A DNA stretch of 64,000 nucleotides from an uncultured bacterium. Its GTDB lineage: Bacteria; Oederibacteriota; PGYV01; Palsa-1178. Shown here one piece after another: positions 16,979 through 28,100 of the stretch. A program made the translations under genes and the position numbers. The notes under the pieces were generated by a model. That model saw only the letters and a program-made list of their open reading frames with translations. It did no database searches and was not told where the DNA came from. How positions within the stretch are numbered: the first letter of the stretch is position 1; the number at the start of each line of letters is the position of its first letter. The stretch spans positions 1 through 64,000 of the forward strand of contig CALAOR010000076.1 of NCBI GenBank assembly GCA_937889595.1. The letters run 5' to 3'.

Positions 16979-18053
16979 GGCTGATGCTTTTAAAGTCGAC
17001 ATATCCGGGATAAAAAGGGCCCTGATAATACGGCACAGGGCGATAGGCGACATAATACTGGTCACCCCGTTCATAAGGGCGCTGAAAAAAGCCATACCCG
17101 GCGCGGAAGTCGACATGGTTATCGAGCCTATGGGTATTGAGGTATTGCAGGGAAACCCGTACCTTAACAGGGCAATCATACTGGAAAGAAACAGATTGAA
17201 AAAGGCGCCCCTATTTGTGAGAATAAAGGATACTTTCAGGTTTTATAAGGACTTAATGGACCGCAAGTATACGATAGTATTTGATCTGTGGGGCAACCTC
17301 AGGACCGCCCTTATGTGTTTTTTGACAGGCGCGAAATACAGGGTGGGTTTCAATTTCAGAGGCAGGAAATACTTTTATAACACGGTGGTTGAACCCGATG
17401 TGCCGCCCAAATATAATGTTTTTTACCACATGGACCTTTTAAAGGCCATAGGCATAAAGGATGACGGCGGAAAGACCGATTTTTATGTGGGGGATGAGGA
17501 TCTGAAGTTTGCGGATGATTTTTACGGAAAAATAGGCAGGCTCCCCAAAGACACGGTCATAGGGTTGAACGGCGCCGGCTCATGGATAACCAAGCGCTGG
17601 CCCGAATACAAGTTCGCTTTGCTCGCGGACAGTATCGTAAGGTCGTTAAAAAATATAAAGGTCGTGATCATATGGGGGCCGGGAGAGAAAGCCATGGCTG
17701 AAAAGATATACTCACAGATGAAGGAAGATAAAAAAGACGTATTTTTGGCGCCTGACACGAACCTAAAACAACTCGGGGCCATAATGCTCGGGATGCACGT
17801 TTTTGTGTCAAACGACGGCGCCCCAAACCATATGGCCGCTGCGCTGGATGTGCCGTCACTCACCGTATTCGGGCCGACAAACTACAGATCATGGGTTCCT
17901 GCGGGAAACTCAAGGCACATGGAAGTACACAGCAGTCTCAAATGCGCCCCGTGTGACGCAATGGAATGCCCGACGGACATAGAATGCATGAACGGAATAG
18001 ACCCGGGGCTTGTGTTTGACCGAATGACGGAACTTTTAAACGATACAAAGTAA
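16968..18053 (+). CDS. GT9-family heptosyltransferase-like glycosyltransferase
   Basis: This encodes 361 residues from ATG 16968, which overlaps the ligase gene by 11 bases; a start at 16947 would only lengthen the overlap. Motifs match ADP-heptose:LPS heptosyltransferases: LIIRHRAIGDIILVTPFIRAL near the N-terminus, VIGLNGAGSWITKRWP in the C-terminal Rossmann half, VVIIWGPGEKAMAEKI, and FVSNDGAPNHMAAALDVPSL for nucleotide-sugar binding. A cysteine-containing segment (KCAPCDAMECP) near the end is also common in this family. It would act in the cytoplasm at the inner membrane, adding a sugar to the LPS inner core. Donor specificity cannot be decided. Confidence 0.88.
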   Translation: MSNKADAFKVDISGIKRALIIRHRAIGDIILVTPFIRALKKAIPGAEVDMVIEPMGIEVLQGNPYLNRAIILERNRLKKAPLFVRIKDTFRFYKDLMDRKYTIVFDLWGNLRTALMCFLTGAKYRVGFNFRGRKYFYNTVVEPDVPPKYNVFYHMDLLKAIGIKDDGGKTDFYVGDEDLKFADDFYGKIGRLPKDTVIGLNGAGSWITKRWPEYKFALLADSIVRSLKNIKVVIIWGPGEKAMAEKIYSQMKEDKKDVFLAPDTNLKQLGAIMLGMHVFVSNDGAPNHMAAALDVPSLTVFGPTNYRSWVPAGNSRHMEVHSSLKCAPCDAMECPTDIECMNGIDPGLVFDRMTELLNDTK

Positions 18054-18098
18054 AGTCGTCTGTTTTTTAGCACGACTAATAATTACAGGAGGATTAAC

Positions 18099-18761
18099 AT
18101 GGCGGAAATTGACATAGATAAAATGCTTGAACAGAATGAGAAAAAAGACAAGGCGAAAAAAGCAAAATCCTGGATGATGACGCTGGTAATAGCCGGCTGC
18201 GGCGCCGCCGTGCTTGCCATAGCCGGGATCATAATCACCATGCTTATCATCGGCGAGCCGGGCAGTTCTTTTTTTCCGACCACTCCGGGAATAAAGTACG
18301 TCTACAATAAAAAAGGCAAAAATCCGGAAGAAAGGTCCTTCCTGGATAAAAAGGAAAATCTTTACGGGTATGTTTGTTCGGTCCTGAATATAACCGACAA
18401 GGGCTCATACACGACCAGGCAGGAATACTACTGCGTGGACAAAGAAAAAGGCTACGCCAGGCTGGCTTATTCTTTTAACCACGGTCCAAAAGAAAAAGAT
18501 ATTTTTGTGATAATGCCCTACAACATAAAAGACGGCAAACAGTGGAACGCAGGCATGGTAAAGGATAAGGTTGTAAAGGCCGTGATTGTAGGCCGTGAAA
18601 AAATGACGACTCCGGCAGGTGAACTTGAGGCGATCAGGGTTGAATACAAAGCCGCTCCCTATATGGATGAGGTTATCTGGTACGCGAAGGACCTGGGAGT
18701 TGTAAAAGAACAAAATAATCTGACAGCTGACGAGACGTCTTTGATCAGCTCTGGTGAATGA
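18099..18761 (+). CDS. Inner-membrane-anchored protein of unknown function
   Basis: This encodes 220 residues with AGGAGG just before the ATG. A charged cytoplasmic N-terminus of about 26 residues is followed by one membrane segment (about 27-51, TLVIAGCGAAVLAIAGIIIT) and a soluble region of about 165 residues outside. The soluble region has a beta-rich pattern (GIKYVYNKKGKN, IDEVIWYAKDLGVVKEQ-like end) and TTPAGELEAIRVEY, a pattern seen in exported DUF3108-like or lipocalin-like proteins; I cannot name the family. Its stop codon overlaps the ATG of the SprA-like gene (ATGA), so the two are translationally coupled. That makes a supporting role in the same envelope process plausible. Confidence 0.7.
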   Translation: MAEIDIDKMLEQNEKKDKAKKAKSWMMTLVIAGCGAAVLAIAGIIITMLIIGEPGSSFFPTTPGIKYVYNKKGKNPEERSFLDKKENLYGYVCSVLNITDKGSYTTRQEYYCVDKEKGYARLAYSFNHGPKEKDIFVIMPYNIKDGKQWNAGMVKDKVVKAVIVGREKMTTPAGELEAIRVEYKAAPYMDEVIWYAKDLGVVKEQNNLTADETSLISSGE

Positions 18762-21700
18762 TGTTCCTGAAGAAAATCCCTGAAAATACAGATGTCATAC
18801 TGTTCATTCTTGTTGTAATGATCTGTATTTTTATGCCTTTTATTTCCATCGCGGATAATAATCTGGTTATACCTGCCCCGCCCGCAACTGAAGCGCCGGC
18901 TTCCGTAACAGCGCCGGCTTCAGCGACAACGCCGGTTTCAGTGACAGTCCCGGTTTCCGTGACAGCGCCTGCTTCCTTAACAGCGCCTGCTTCCGTGACA
19001 ACTGGGGCCGCAGTCAAACCTGAAAAAGGCCCTGAATTCTTAAAGGCCGAGGCCAAAGGAGTATTGGTTTTTTTGACCTGGGATAAAGCCGGGAAAACAG
19101 ACACGACCTATAATATATACAGGAGCACATCGCCTGAAAAAGGCTTTTTGAAAATAAACAAGGAAGAAGTAAAAGAAAGCGCATATACAGACGGCCGCGG
19201 GACAAGCCTGACCCCGCCTGTAAGCGGAAAACTTTACTATTACAGGATCACATCAGTGGATTTTGGGGTGGAATCACAGGATTCCAAAACAGTGCTGGCC
19301 ACGCCTTTTGCGCCGCTTGGCCCCCCCGACCAGATAACCGTATTGCCGGGTTTTTCTTTTGTTAAGATAAAATGGGTGGAACCGGACGCGTCGGGGAATA
19401 TCGGCGTCAGCGGATATAATATTTACCGGTCCACGCAGCCGGGCATCCTGGCGCGGATAAACCCCGTGACAATTACAGCTTATGAATACGATGACGCGGG
19501 CCTCACAAACGGCGCCAGGTATGATTACATGCTGCAGAGCGTTGACGCGCTGGGGAACACCTCGGCTTTATCCGCTGTTTTTTCAGCCGTGCCTTTTTCC
19601 CTGATATCGTCGCCCAAGAACCTTACGACAACAGCCGCGTCTTCCGAGTCTATAAAACTCATATGGGACGCGCCTGACGGCGGCGGCACATACGGCATAT
19701 CGGGATATAATATTTACAGGTCGACCCAGGCCGGGGTTTTTTCCGATAAGCCCATAAATGAAAAGATGACAAAGGGCCTTAAAACGCCGGAGAACAGGCT
19801 GTTTTATTTTGATAATATGATAAATTCCTGGTTCCAGCCATTGCCCGGCAATACTTACTATTATAAAATAATACCCGTTGATTTCCACGGGAATACTGGC
19901 GCTGCAAGCGATACCATTACGGGCGCGGTGCCGGTCATAGAAGTCAACAAACAAGGCATAATATCCGCGGACATATCCGAGTACGGGTTACCGCCGGAGT
20001 CAAAACTCACGCTTTCCGGAAGAAAAACGCTTTCCATGGCATATACCCATACATGGTGGAAAAACAACACCGTGGCCCAGACAGAAAAATTCGATATAAC
20101 GCAGAAATTGAAACTGAACCTTAAGGGGAACATAGGCACAAAAATAAACGTGGACGTCAATTATGATGAAGATACGCTGACCGACGAATACACAAAAATA
20201 TCCATAAGCTATGCGGGCGAAAAGGACGAAACCCTGCAGGAGGTTTCATTCGGCGACTTGACCCTCGACCTGCCCGCCACGAGGTACCTAAGCTACGCGC
20301 CGCAGAAACTTTTCGGTATCCGCGGCAAGGCAAAGATAGGCGACAAACTGACAATAACCGCCCTCGCGGCCCAGACAAAAGGCATCAATGACACACAGGT
20401 TTTCATCGGAAAAGTGCGCAAGAAACAGACAAACCTAAGGGACGGCGTGGATATATACGATACGGCTTATATCAAGAACACTTATTATTATATAACAAGA
20501 AATGTTCCATTGCAAAAAATCCAGCCCGGGTCATTGAAGATCTACAGGGATGACTATGGCGCGACCCTGGTTGATTTAAATACGCGTCTTTCCACGCCGA
20601 ATAACACTTATCGTTTCAGGGAGCTGTATTCAGGCGTGGATTTTATTGTTGATTACACTACAAATGTAATAAAATTTAATGTTCCCATAGCAGACACCAA
20701 CATACTTGCAGTGGGATATAAGCTCGCAGACGGAACTCCGATCGGCTTGGACTTCAGCGGGAATGTGGACATACAGGAGGCAAAGCTTAGTTCAAATACC
20801 GACGGCACTACGGACGACGGGCATCATCTTATTCAGAACGGCACACAGACCAGCACCCAGGCGGATTTATCGCACAGGGTTTTAAGTTACTATAATATGG
20901 GTGATACAAATATAAATAATCCTGTTACAGACACGGGCGGGTTTAAGATAATAATAACCAAACCGGATGACACGGGCAGTTATTTTATACCGCAGCCATG
21001 GGAACCCAAAGCGTCTGATATTTATACAATCGATACGGATTTCGGAATATTGATGTTCAAGAGTTATGCTCCTTTTGCCAAACTACAGTATGATAATAAT
21101 TCGCCGGGTGCCCAGTATAACGGGGTGGAAGACGGGACCCAGGATGATGCTTATAAATCCAATGCCCCAAAATCCCTTTTCAAGATACACCTTAATTATA
21201 ATTTCAATGTTTCTTCATACAAACTGGATAACTCGCCGCTTGTGGTCGCGAGCGAAAGGGTGCTTATAAACGGACTGCTGAAAAAAAAGGATGCGGATTA
21301 CACCATTAATTATGAAGCCGGGGAAATTACTTTTAATAAAGATATCGAGGCCGGCATAACCAGCAATACCGAGGTAAAGATATCCTATGAATACCTGCCG
21401 TTTGTCGGCGCGACAAGCAGCAACCTTTTCGGCGGCAGGATGGATTATGCCCTTCTTGACAATTTAAAACTCGCGTTAACAGGGCTTTATAAGACCTCAA
21501 ATGCCGGGACCACGGTCCCGGACGCGCGCTCCACCATAACGTCCTTAAGCACCCCCTATAATTCGCTCGTGATCGACGGGAACGTTGATTTTGTTTTAAA
21601 CAGGGAAAACGTGAACGCCATAATAAACGCGCTTCCGCTGTTAAATAACAGCGATCTGCCCGTGGATTTCAAGTTCACAGCCGAGACCGCGTACAGCGAC

Positions 21701-24700
21701 TTGAACCCAAATGTATACCAGCAGACATTGTCCAATGGAAAGGTTGAGAACGGCCCTGCCATGATAGATGACATGGAATCAGCCGATATTACAACATCAG
21801 CCGACACGTTGGTAAATCATTGGTTCCCGGCATCCAAGCCCTCGATCGTGACTGACACTAATCCGGGAAATAGGGATTTCATGGTTAGAAGCAACGTAAC
21901 TGAAGCCGGGAACCAGCCGACATCATCGGACCCTACAGGCGTAAATTCGTCGGTTCAGATGCTTAAACTTAACTACAGCGGGCTGACGGATCAAAAGTGG
22001 GATTCTTTCAGGTTTGTCCTGAACTCATCGGGTGAGAGTTTGAACCAGTACAATACACTTGAGATAGCTGTTAAGGTTTCCACTGACCAGCCCGTAAAAA
22101 TGAGCCTTGATGTGGGAATAATAAGCGAGGACTCAAACGGGACCGGTGAGTTTAAGGTTAATGATCCCGGTGTTGCAAACGGCGAAAGCGAAGATTCCGA
22201 TAAAAATGGAATTTTGAACACCGGCGAGGATATTGGCATTTACCCTGGTATATATAGGGGTTTTCCAGGCAGTACTCCGGCGTATTGGGGCGCAGGGAAC
22301 GGCGGAAACATCCCGGACACGGAAGATATGAATAACAATACACGGCTTGACATGGGTGAGTCGTATTATCACTTTGGTCCAGAAGGCTTGTCATCGAATT
22401 TGGCCAACAGCAACAACATTGTCCACCCTGAACTTTTACTGCAAAACAGCGATAACTGGGTTGATATAAAAATACCCCTTAAGGATTATACTTATATTGT
22501 TGGTTCCGTGGCACACGATAATATAGGGATGAATAAGGACCAGTATATGTCATTTATAAAACATTTGAGGATCAATTTCAAGGGTTCAAGCGCTACCCCG
22601 GCATCGGGCACCATAAAGATACAGACAATAAAGTTCACGGGCAATTCATGGAACCTTGAAACTCCGCCGAATGAATCTGACAGGGCGGGAAATCCGGTTG
22701 TTGTTGATGCCTCAAAACTGAACATTGAATCAATAAATCAAAATATATTGGATGCTAAAAAGGCACCTATAACTGATTATACTCCGAACCTGGATTATTT
22801 TGTCTGGACAACCGAGAATGATAAAAAATTTGAAACATCGCTTAAAATGACGTATAAGATATCAAACCTTGACCAGGGCAGCGCTGATAATCTGCCGTTA
22901 TATTACGCGACCAAGTCGCTTAATGCCTCGGGCGGTTACGATTTTCACGCGTATAAATATCTTAAAATGGACGTATATTACAAGACACAGGATCCCCAGG
23001 GCGGCAACGGGCGTGTTATATTCTTAAGAGTAGGAAGCGGAAACAATACTGATACTATCCAGCGATATTACCAGTATAATGAGCAGCTTGATGATATAAA
23101 AACCGGGGGATGGCGCACAATAGTATTCGTCCTGGACGGTTCCGACGGAAAGAGAAGTTCCACGCCAACCCAGCCCAATCTTAGGCAGGCGCAGTATATA
23201 TCAGTAGGCTTTATCAACCCCAATATGACACAGCCGTCGGAAGTAATGTATGTTAATAACATCAGGCTGACCGACGCGCAATCCTCGACAGGACGCTCAA
23301 CCTTTATAAATACGGTCATGAATGTCACGGGGGTCGGGAACTTAAACCACACTTACGAAGATAAAGAAGCGACTTTTTATACATTGGCAGACGCGGGCAG
23401 GGCCGATATAAAACAGCATGAGATATCAAACAACCTTTCTTTTAACTACACGCAACTGCCGTTCCTGCCCGTTACATTCAACTATTTCAAAAATTCAAAA
23501 TTCCTTGACGGACCCAATAAAAATGACCCTTCATATACTCAGGACAACCAGGTTTACGACGTTTACAGCGAAGGCTACACTAATGTTGTAAGTTTTTCCC
23601 TTATACCGGACCTGAATATCTCGAACGGGACAACAGTCAGGTCAGACGATTATATTTATCCGGGCGCCGCTTCATTCGAGAGCAATCTGACAAAATCCAT
23701 GATTTTCAATCCCACTCTTTCATGGAAGGCGCCGGCTAATTTGTTCTTCATTCCTTTAGGCTCCAATAATTTTGACGGAAAGATCACGTTTAACAACCGG
23801 GAAACCACATATAGCAGCGTCGATCTGACTTTTACCGCGGGGACATCATATTATTACAACTGGCGCAATGACAGGAACCAGGATTACAAATGGATCGGGG
23901 CATACAGCTTCCTGGGGATCTCAGTCCAGCCTTCATACGAGTATATGAGGGGCGATGAAATAGGCTATCTCGCCTCAAAATATGTTTATTACCAGGATTC
24001 AATCACGGACCCCCATTACCTGGTCGACAAGTATTATATCTTGAACACGCAGATAATGCCTAAGCTCAGTATCAGCTACCCTGACGCGTGGATATTCTCT
24101 CCACAGATAAACTATAACAATGAATACAGGATGGACTACACGCAGTCATTCCTGGACAATCACGGCAAACTTGACGTATCCACGGGCATGGCCCTGAAAA
24201 AACTGCTGGGCTGGATGCCCGGCATAAGCAGGTATTCTTTCACCGTTGAAAGCACACAGCATTTTGAGGAAATAAGCTATCCCGGCTCTTTCGCAAAATA
24301 CAACAGCATGCCTTTTGAAAGCAGGTGGAATATTTTCCTGTGGAAGATGCTGGGCGACGAACATGAGATAGCGCGCTATGAAACTGCCGCGAAGAACGGC
24401 GCGTTTATTATATCTCATAACTTAAGCCTGGAAGAGATAAATATAATGTCGGCCGTGGCATTCACCCCGGTTGCCTCATATTCGCTTAACAGGACCTTTT
24501 ACTCGCAGGGCGCCGTGCGCCAGTTCAGCGAGGGTTTCACATTATCCGCGAATAACATAAATATCAATAATGTGACCATACCGCTGCCGTTCCTGCAGGA
24601 CCTGGTATCCGGCCAGAAGGTCACGGGCAGTTATTCCTATGTGCGGAATCTGACCAAAGACACAAATAAGGTCATAACACTGGATGACATCACGAATAAT

Positions 24701-25153
24701 TTCTCCGTGCAGCTGCCTTATGCCTCAAAGAACGGGTTAAACGGCGTATTCAGCCTGACAGGCAGCAGGGATGACAAGAGACAGGGGTACTTAAGGAGCT
24801 GGAGCGGGACCTTAACGCCATCGCTTACATTGAATTTCAAATACAGGCAGACGGCCCCGATAACATTTCCCAGCTGGCTGTGGCTTTTAGGCGACAAGAC
24901 TTTCCGCATGGAGCAGAACCTTGACCTTGGAATTAATATCAGCGTAAAATACACCATGGGCGGGGACAATGACCTGAACATAAACAAAGCCAATGCAAAG
25001 GAATATACTTTAAGCACCACGGCTGCGTATAAGATCCTACAGAACCTGACTGCCACCCTGACCATGTCATACGGGCATGAGGATAACAGCTGGAAAACCG
25101 ACCAGGAATTTGACAGTTTCATGATAAGCCTTGGAGGAGTCATAGAATTTTAG
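18758..25153 (+). CDS. sprA: SprA/Sov-like giant outer-membrane protein with N-terminal FN3 domains
   Basis: This encodes 2131 residues. A signal sequence (about 1-32) is followed by a repeat-rich APASVT segment (about 46-81), three fibronectin type III domains (about 91-391, each with a NIYRST motif), and then a region that reads like SprA. It has KLKLNLKGNIGTKINVDVNY (about 443-462), then SISYAGEKDETLQEVSFGDL and QKLFGIRGKAKIGDKLTITA (about 515), and MIDDMESADI (about 1001), which matches the IDD(F/M)E stretch of SprA. The C-terminal half is strongly beta-stranded and ends in aromatic GVIEF, typical of an outer-membrane barrel. SprA/Sov forms the translocon of the type IX secretion system. 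Family length is about 2300-2500; the FN3 modules are an addition I do not know from Bacteroidetes. Assignment rests on motif recall, not a search. Confidence 0.8.
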   Translation: MMFLKKIPENTDVILFILVVMICIFMPFISIADNNLVIPAPPATEAPASVTAPASATTPVSVTVPVSVTAPASLTAPASVTTGAAVKPEKGPEFLKAEAKGVLVFLTWDKAGKTDTTYNIYRSTSPEKGFLKINKEEVKESAYTDGRGTSLTPPVSGKLYYYRITSVDFGVESQDSKTVLATPFAPLGPPDQITVLPGFSFVKIKWVEPDASGNIGVSGYNIYRSTQPGILARINPVTITAYEYDDAGLTNGARYDYMLQSVDALGNTSALSAVFSAVPFSLISSPKNLTTTAASSESIKLIWDAPDGGGTYGISGYNIYRSTQAGVFSDKPINEKMTKGLKTPENRLFYFDNMINSWFQPLPGNTYYYKIIPVDFHGNTGAASDTITGAVPVIEVNKQGIISADISEYGLPPESKLTLSGRKTLSMAYTHTWWKNNTVAQTEKFDITQKLKLNLKGNIGTKINVDVNYDEDTLTDEYTKISISYAGEKDETLQEVSFGDLTLDLPATRYLSYAPQKLFGIRGKAKIGDKLTITALAAQTKGINDTQVFIGKVRKKQTNLRDGVDIYDTAYIKNTYYYITRNVPLQKIQPGSLKIYRDDYGATLVDLNTRLSTPNNTYRFRELYSGVDFIVDYTTNVIKFNVPIADTNILAVGYKLADGTPIGLDFSGNVDIQEAKLSSNTDGTTDDGHHLIQNGTQTSTQADLSHRVLSYYNMGDTNINNPVTDTGGFKIIITKPDDTGSYFIPQPWEPKASDIYTIDTDFGILMFKSYAPFAKLQYDNNSPGAQYNGVEDGTQDDAYKSNAPKSLFKIHLNYNFNVSSYKLDNSPLVVASERVLINGLLKKKDADYTINYEAGEITFNKDIEAGITSNTEVKISYEYLPFVGATSSNLFGGRMDYALLDNLKLALTGLYKTSNAGTTVPDARSTITSLSTPYNSLVIDGNVDFVLNRENVNAIINALPLLNNSDLPVDFKFTAETAYSDLNPNVYQQTLSNGKVENGPAMIDDMESADITTSADTLVNHWFPASKPSIVTDTNPGNRDFMVRSNVTEAGNQPTSSDPTGVNSSVQMLKLNYSGLTDQKWDSFRFVLNSSGESLNQYNTLEIAVKVSTDQPVKMSLDVGIISEDSNGTGEFKVNDPGVANGESEDSDKNGILNTGEDIGIYPGIYRGFPGSTPAYWGAGNGGNIPDTEDMNNNTRLDMGESYYHFGPEGLSSNLANSNNIVHPELLLQNSDNWVDIKIPLKDYTYIVGSVAHDNIGMNKDQYMSFIKHLRINFKGSSATPASGTIKIQTIKFTGNSWNLETPPNESDRAGNPVVVDASKLNIESINQNILDAKKAPITDYTPNLDYFVWTTENDKKFETSLKMTYKISNLDQGSADNLPLYYATKSLNASGGYDFHAYKYLKMDVYYKTQDPQGGNGRVIFLRVGSGNNTDTIQRYYQYNEQLDDIKTGGWRTIVFVLDGSDGKRSSTPTQPNLRQAQYISVGFINPNMTQPSEVMYVNNIRLTDAQSSTGRSTFINTVMNVTGVGNLNHTYEDKEATFYTLADAGRADIKQHEISNNLSFNYTQLPFLPVTFNYFKNSKFLDGPNKNDPSYTQDNQVYDVYSEGYTNVVSFSLIPDLNISNGTTVRSDDYIYPGAASFESNLTKSMIFNPTLSWKAPANLFFIPLGSNNFDGKITFNNRETTYSSVDLTFTAGTSYYYNWRNDRNQDYKWIGAYSFLGISVQPSYEYMRGDEIGYLASKYVYYQDSITDPHYLVDKYYILNTQIMPKLSISYPDAWIFSPQINYNNEYRMDYTQSFLDNHGKLDVSTGMALKKLLGWMPGISRYSFTVESTQHFEEISYPGSFAKYNSMPFESRWNIFLWKMLGDEHEIARYETAAKNGAFIISHNLSLEEINIMSAVAFTPVASYSLNRTFYSQGAVRQFSEGFTLSANNININNVTIPLPFLQDLVSGQKVTGSYSYVRNLTKDTNKVITLDDITNNFSVQLPYASKNGLNGVFSLTGSRDDKRQGYLRSWSGTLTPSLTLNFKYRQTAPITFPSWLWLLGDKTFRMEQNLDLGINISVKYTMGGDNDLNINKANAKEYTLSTTAAYKILQNLTATLTMSYGHEDNSWKTDQEFDSFMISLGGVIEF
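18893..19000 (+). repeat. Six 18-bp tandem repeats in the SprA-like gene
   Basis: Six units of 18 bases (first unit GCGCCGGCTTCCGTAACA at 18893-18910) encode APASVT-like hexapeptides between the signal sequence and the first FN3 domain. They form an Ala/Pro/Thr spacer, and the copy number may vary between strains. Confidence 0.85.
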
Positions 25154-25167
25154 GAGGGAACTTTAAT

Positions 25168-28100
25168 ATGAAAAAGGTTTTTATTGCCGCTGTAATGTTA
25201 TGCGTTTTTTCCGCGGTTGTTACGGCTGACTGGGATGCTTCAATGGTGCGCGTTGAATTTGACGGGCCGCAGCTGATAGTAAACTGGCTGCCGGTGACGG
25301 ACCCGGCGCCGGTTACCTACACGGTTTTATTCGCCGTATACAGGTCGGGAGTGACACTCACAAGCGACGCGCAGTGGAACGCGCTAACGGCCCAGGCCGA
25401 TTCCTTGCCGCAATCGGTAAGCATATATGCCGATGTCCTGCCGCTGACCTATACGGCTTTTTACAGGATAAAAAAATACACGAATCCTTCTGACGGGATA
25501 TATTCAAAGACCGTAAGTTCGTCGAGCCCGGGAAGCATTACTGATCATACAGGCTATGATTCAAAGGTATTTTTGGCGTGGGTTAAGTCCGCTGACCCGG
25601 ATGTCCTGTATTACAACGTATACAGGTCCACAAACCCGGGGCTTTTTGACGCTGTTAAAATGGGAAACGTCAGCGACACAAAAATAGTGGATTATTCAGC
25701 GGCCAATCTTATTGGATATTTTTACCGGATACAGCCTGTGTCTGATGTGGAAGGGTCCTTTTCCGGATATGTGAATGTCACGCCTTTTGCCGCGCCTTTT
25801 GCGCCCTCATATGTTTATGTTTCACCTTCAGCAGACGGGACTTCTGTCAGCCTGACATGGACAGCCACAGCGCTCAGGGGTTCATATGACATATCAGGCT
25901 ATAATATTTACAGGTCAACCTCGCCTATAACAATCGCGGACGCGCCTGTTGAAACAGCTAACAGTTATTATCTGGATTCAAGCCTTATACCCGGAACATG
26001 GTATAATTACCAGGTAAAAACTGTGGACATCATGTCAAATACTTCAGCGCCTTATTCGTTCACTGTGTTTACGACGGGCCCGCCTTTTGCGCCGGTTAAT
26101 GTCAGGGCACAAAGTGCGAACGCGTCATTAGCGGTTGTCTCTTGGGACAATAACAAAAGCAGTGAGGCTGTAATAAGATATCACATATATGAGACAGGTC
26201 TTGAGAAAGGAACGGCCCTGGCCAGCCCGTATACGGACAGTACGGCGGTTTCAGGGGGGAAATATTTGTACACGGTAAAGGCAGAAAACCCATCCGGATT
26301 AAGCCCTTTTTCTTCGGCTGTTGCAGTAACTGTCATGCCTGACGCGCCACTGGACCTTAAAGTGCTGCCGGGCGTTTCGCCCGGGTCCTTGGACTTAAGC
26401 TGGCAGCCGATTGCCCCAATTGAAAATGTTACAGGTTATAATATCTACAGGGCCTTGACCCCTCTGTCATTTAATTTCAGCACACCTATAGTCACCAATG
26501 TGACGCTTTATGCTGATATTGATGTCGCGTCAGGGCAGAATTATTTTTATACGATTTCGGGCTTCTCCTCAGTGGAAGGCGCAATGTCAATCACGGCAAG
26601 CGCTGTGCCGGTTTCAAGGACCGTACAGGTTTCAGGGCTGACTGCCACGGCTTTCAACGGTTACGCCCTGCTTGACTGGGATAATGCAGGGCCGGCGTAC
26701 GGCGTTACAGGTTATAATATATACAAAAGCACGGACCCTTCACCGGTTTTATTTACATACTCGTCCTACGTGACACCGGCAGCAGGGACTTTAAGCAGCG
26801 GCTATGTGACCGGGCTTAATACGCTTGGCATACCATACTACCTGAAGGTGACGGCTTTGAATATTTACGGGGAAGGCGATACTGTAAACGCCTCCTATAT
26901 AGACATTACCATGACATCCGAGGCGGTTGTTGAAAAACCGGAAAATGTGACGGCTACCAGCCAGGGAGACGGGCAGATAAACCTGGCATGGAACGCCGCG
27001 TCTGATTCAAGGGTAACTATTTATAATGTTTACAGGAGCACTTTTGCCGGTTCCTATAATTACGCGTCGCCATTAACTTTTACCGGAAATAATTCATATA
27101 TTGATAGAACCACAACCGCGGCAATAGGCGTACCGTATTACTATGAGATTAGGTCATATGGAGCTGTATCTGAAAGCGCATCTTCGGCTGAAGTCAGCGC
27201 CACGGCATTTTACCGGCCTTATCCGGTTAATAACCTTACTGCTTCATACATAAATGGAAATATCTGGCTTTTATGGAGCGCACCCGCCCAGAAAGGCACC
27301 TATGATTTTCCAACTGAAGAATACAGGGTTTACAGAAGCACAACGCTTGTTTTTCCCGGCACCCCTTTACCCGGGGGCGGCTCCCTGACAGCGGAACAAT
27401 TCGTGGACTCAACAATTGACCCTGCGCCACAAACGTATTATTATAAAGTCACTGCATTTGATGCCCATGGGAATGAGAGCATTAATCCGGTAATTAGTTC
27501 CTCGATAGAAATTTCTTCCCCGCAGAAGCCGCCGGCAACGCTCGTGGCCCTGGCCGGGGACGGCAAAGTGGTGCTGATATGGAAAATGGTATCGCCGCTG
27601 TATTACAATATTTACCGGAGGGAAGCTTCAAATCCGGTTTACGGCCAGCCGATCGCGTACAATGTATCTTCCACGCTTAAAGATTATACGGACCAGAATT
27701 TGGCGGACGGCACGACTTACTATTACATGATAAAGGCGGTCAATGCCGCGGGCGAAGGCCCGGCGTCCATGGAAGTATCGGCAACGCCGTACATTGCCGT
27801 TACTTTGCCGGCCGGCGCGGCCGTGACAGCCGTTATAGCGGATAAAAAGGAAGTATTGGTTTCATGGTCTCCGGCAATTTCGGGCAGTCCTTTCACGCTT
27901 GCAGGGTATTATGTAATGAGGAGTTCTGACGGAGGAGGAAGTTACAGCACACCGCCGATCACTCTTACAACGCAGACAAATTATCTGGACAACTCGACCG
28001 AATGGAATAAAACATATTATTATATCGTAAAAACACTTGATTCAGGCGGAAATATAGACGGCATATACAAGCCCGTTAGTATTACCCTGCCTTTACCCGA

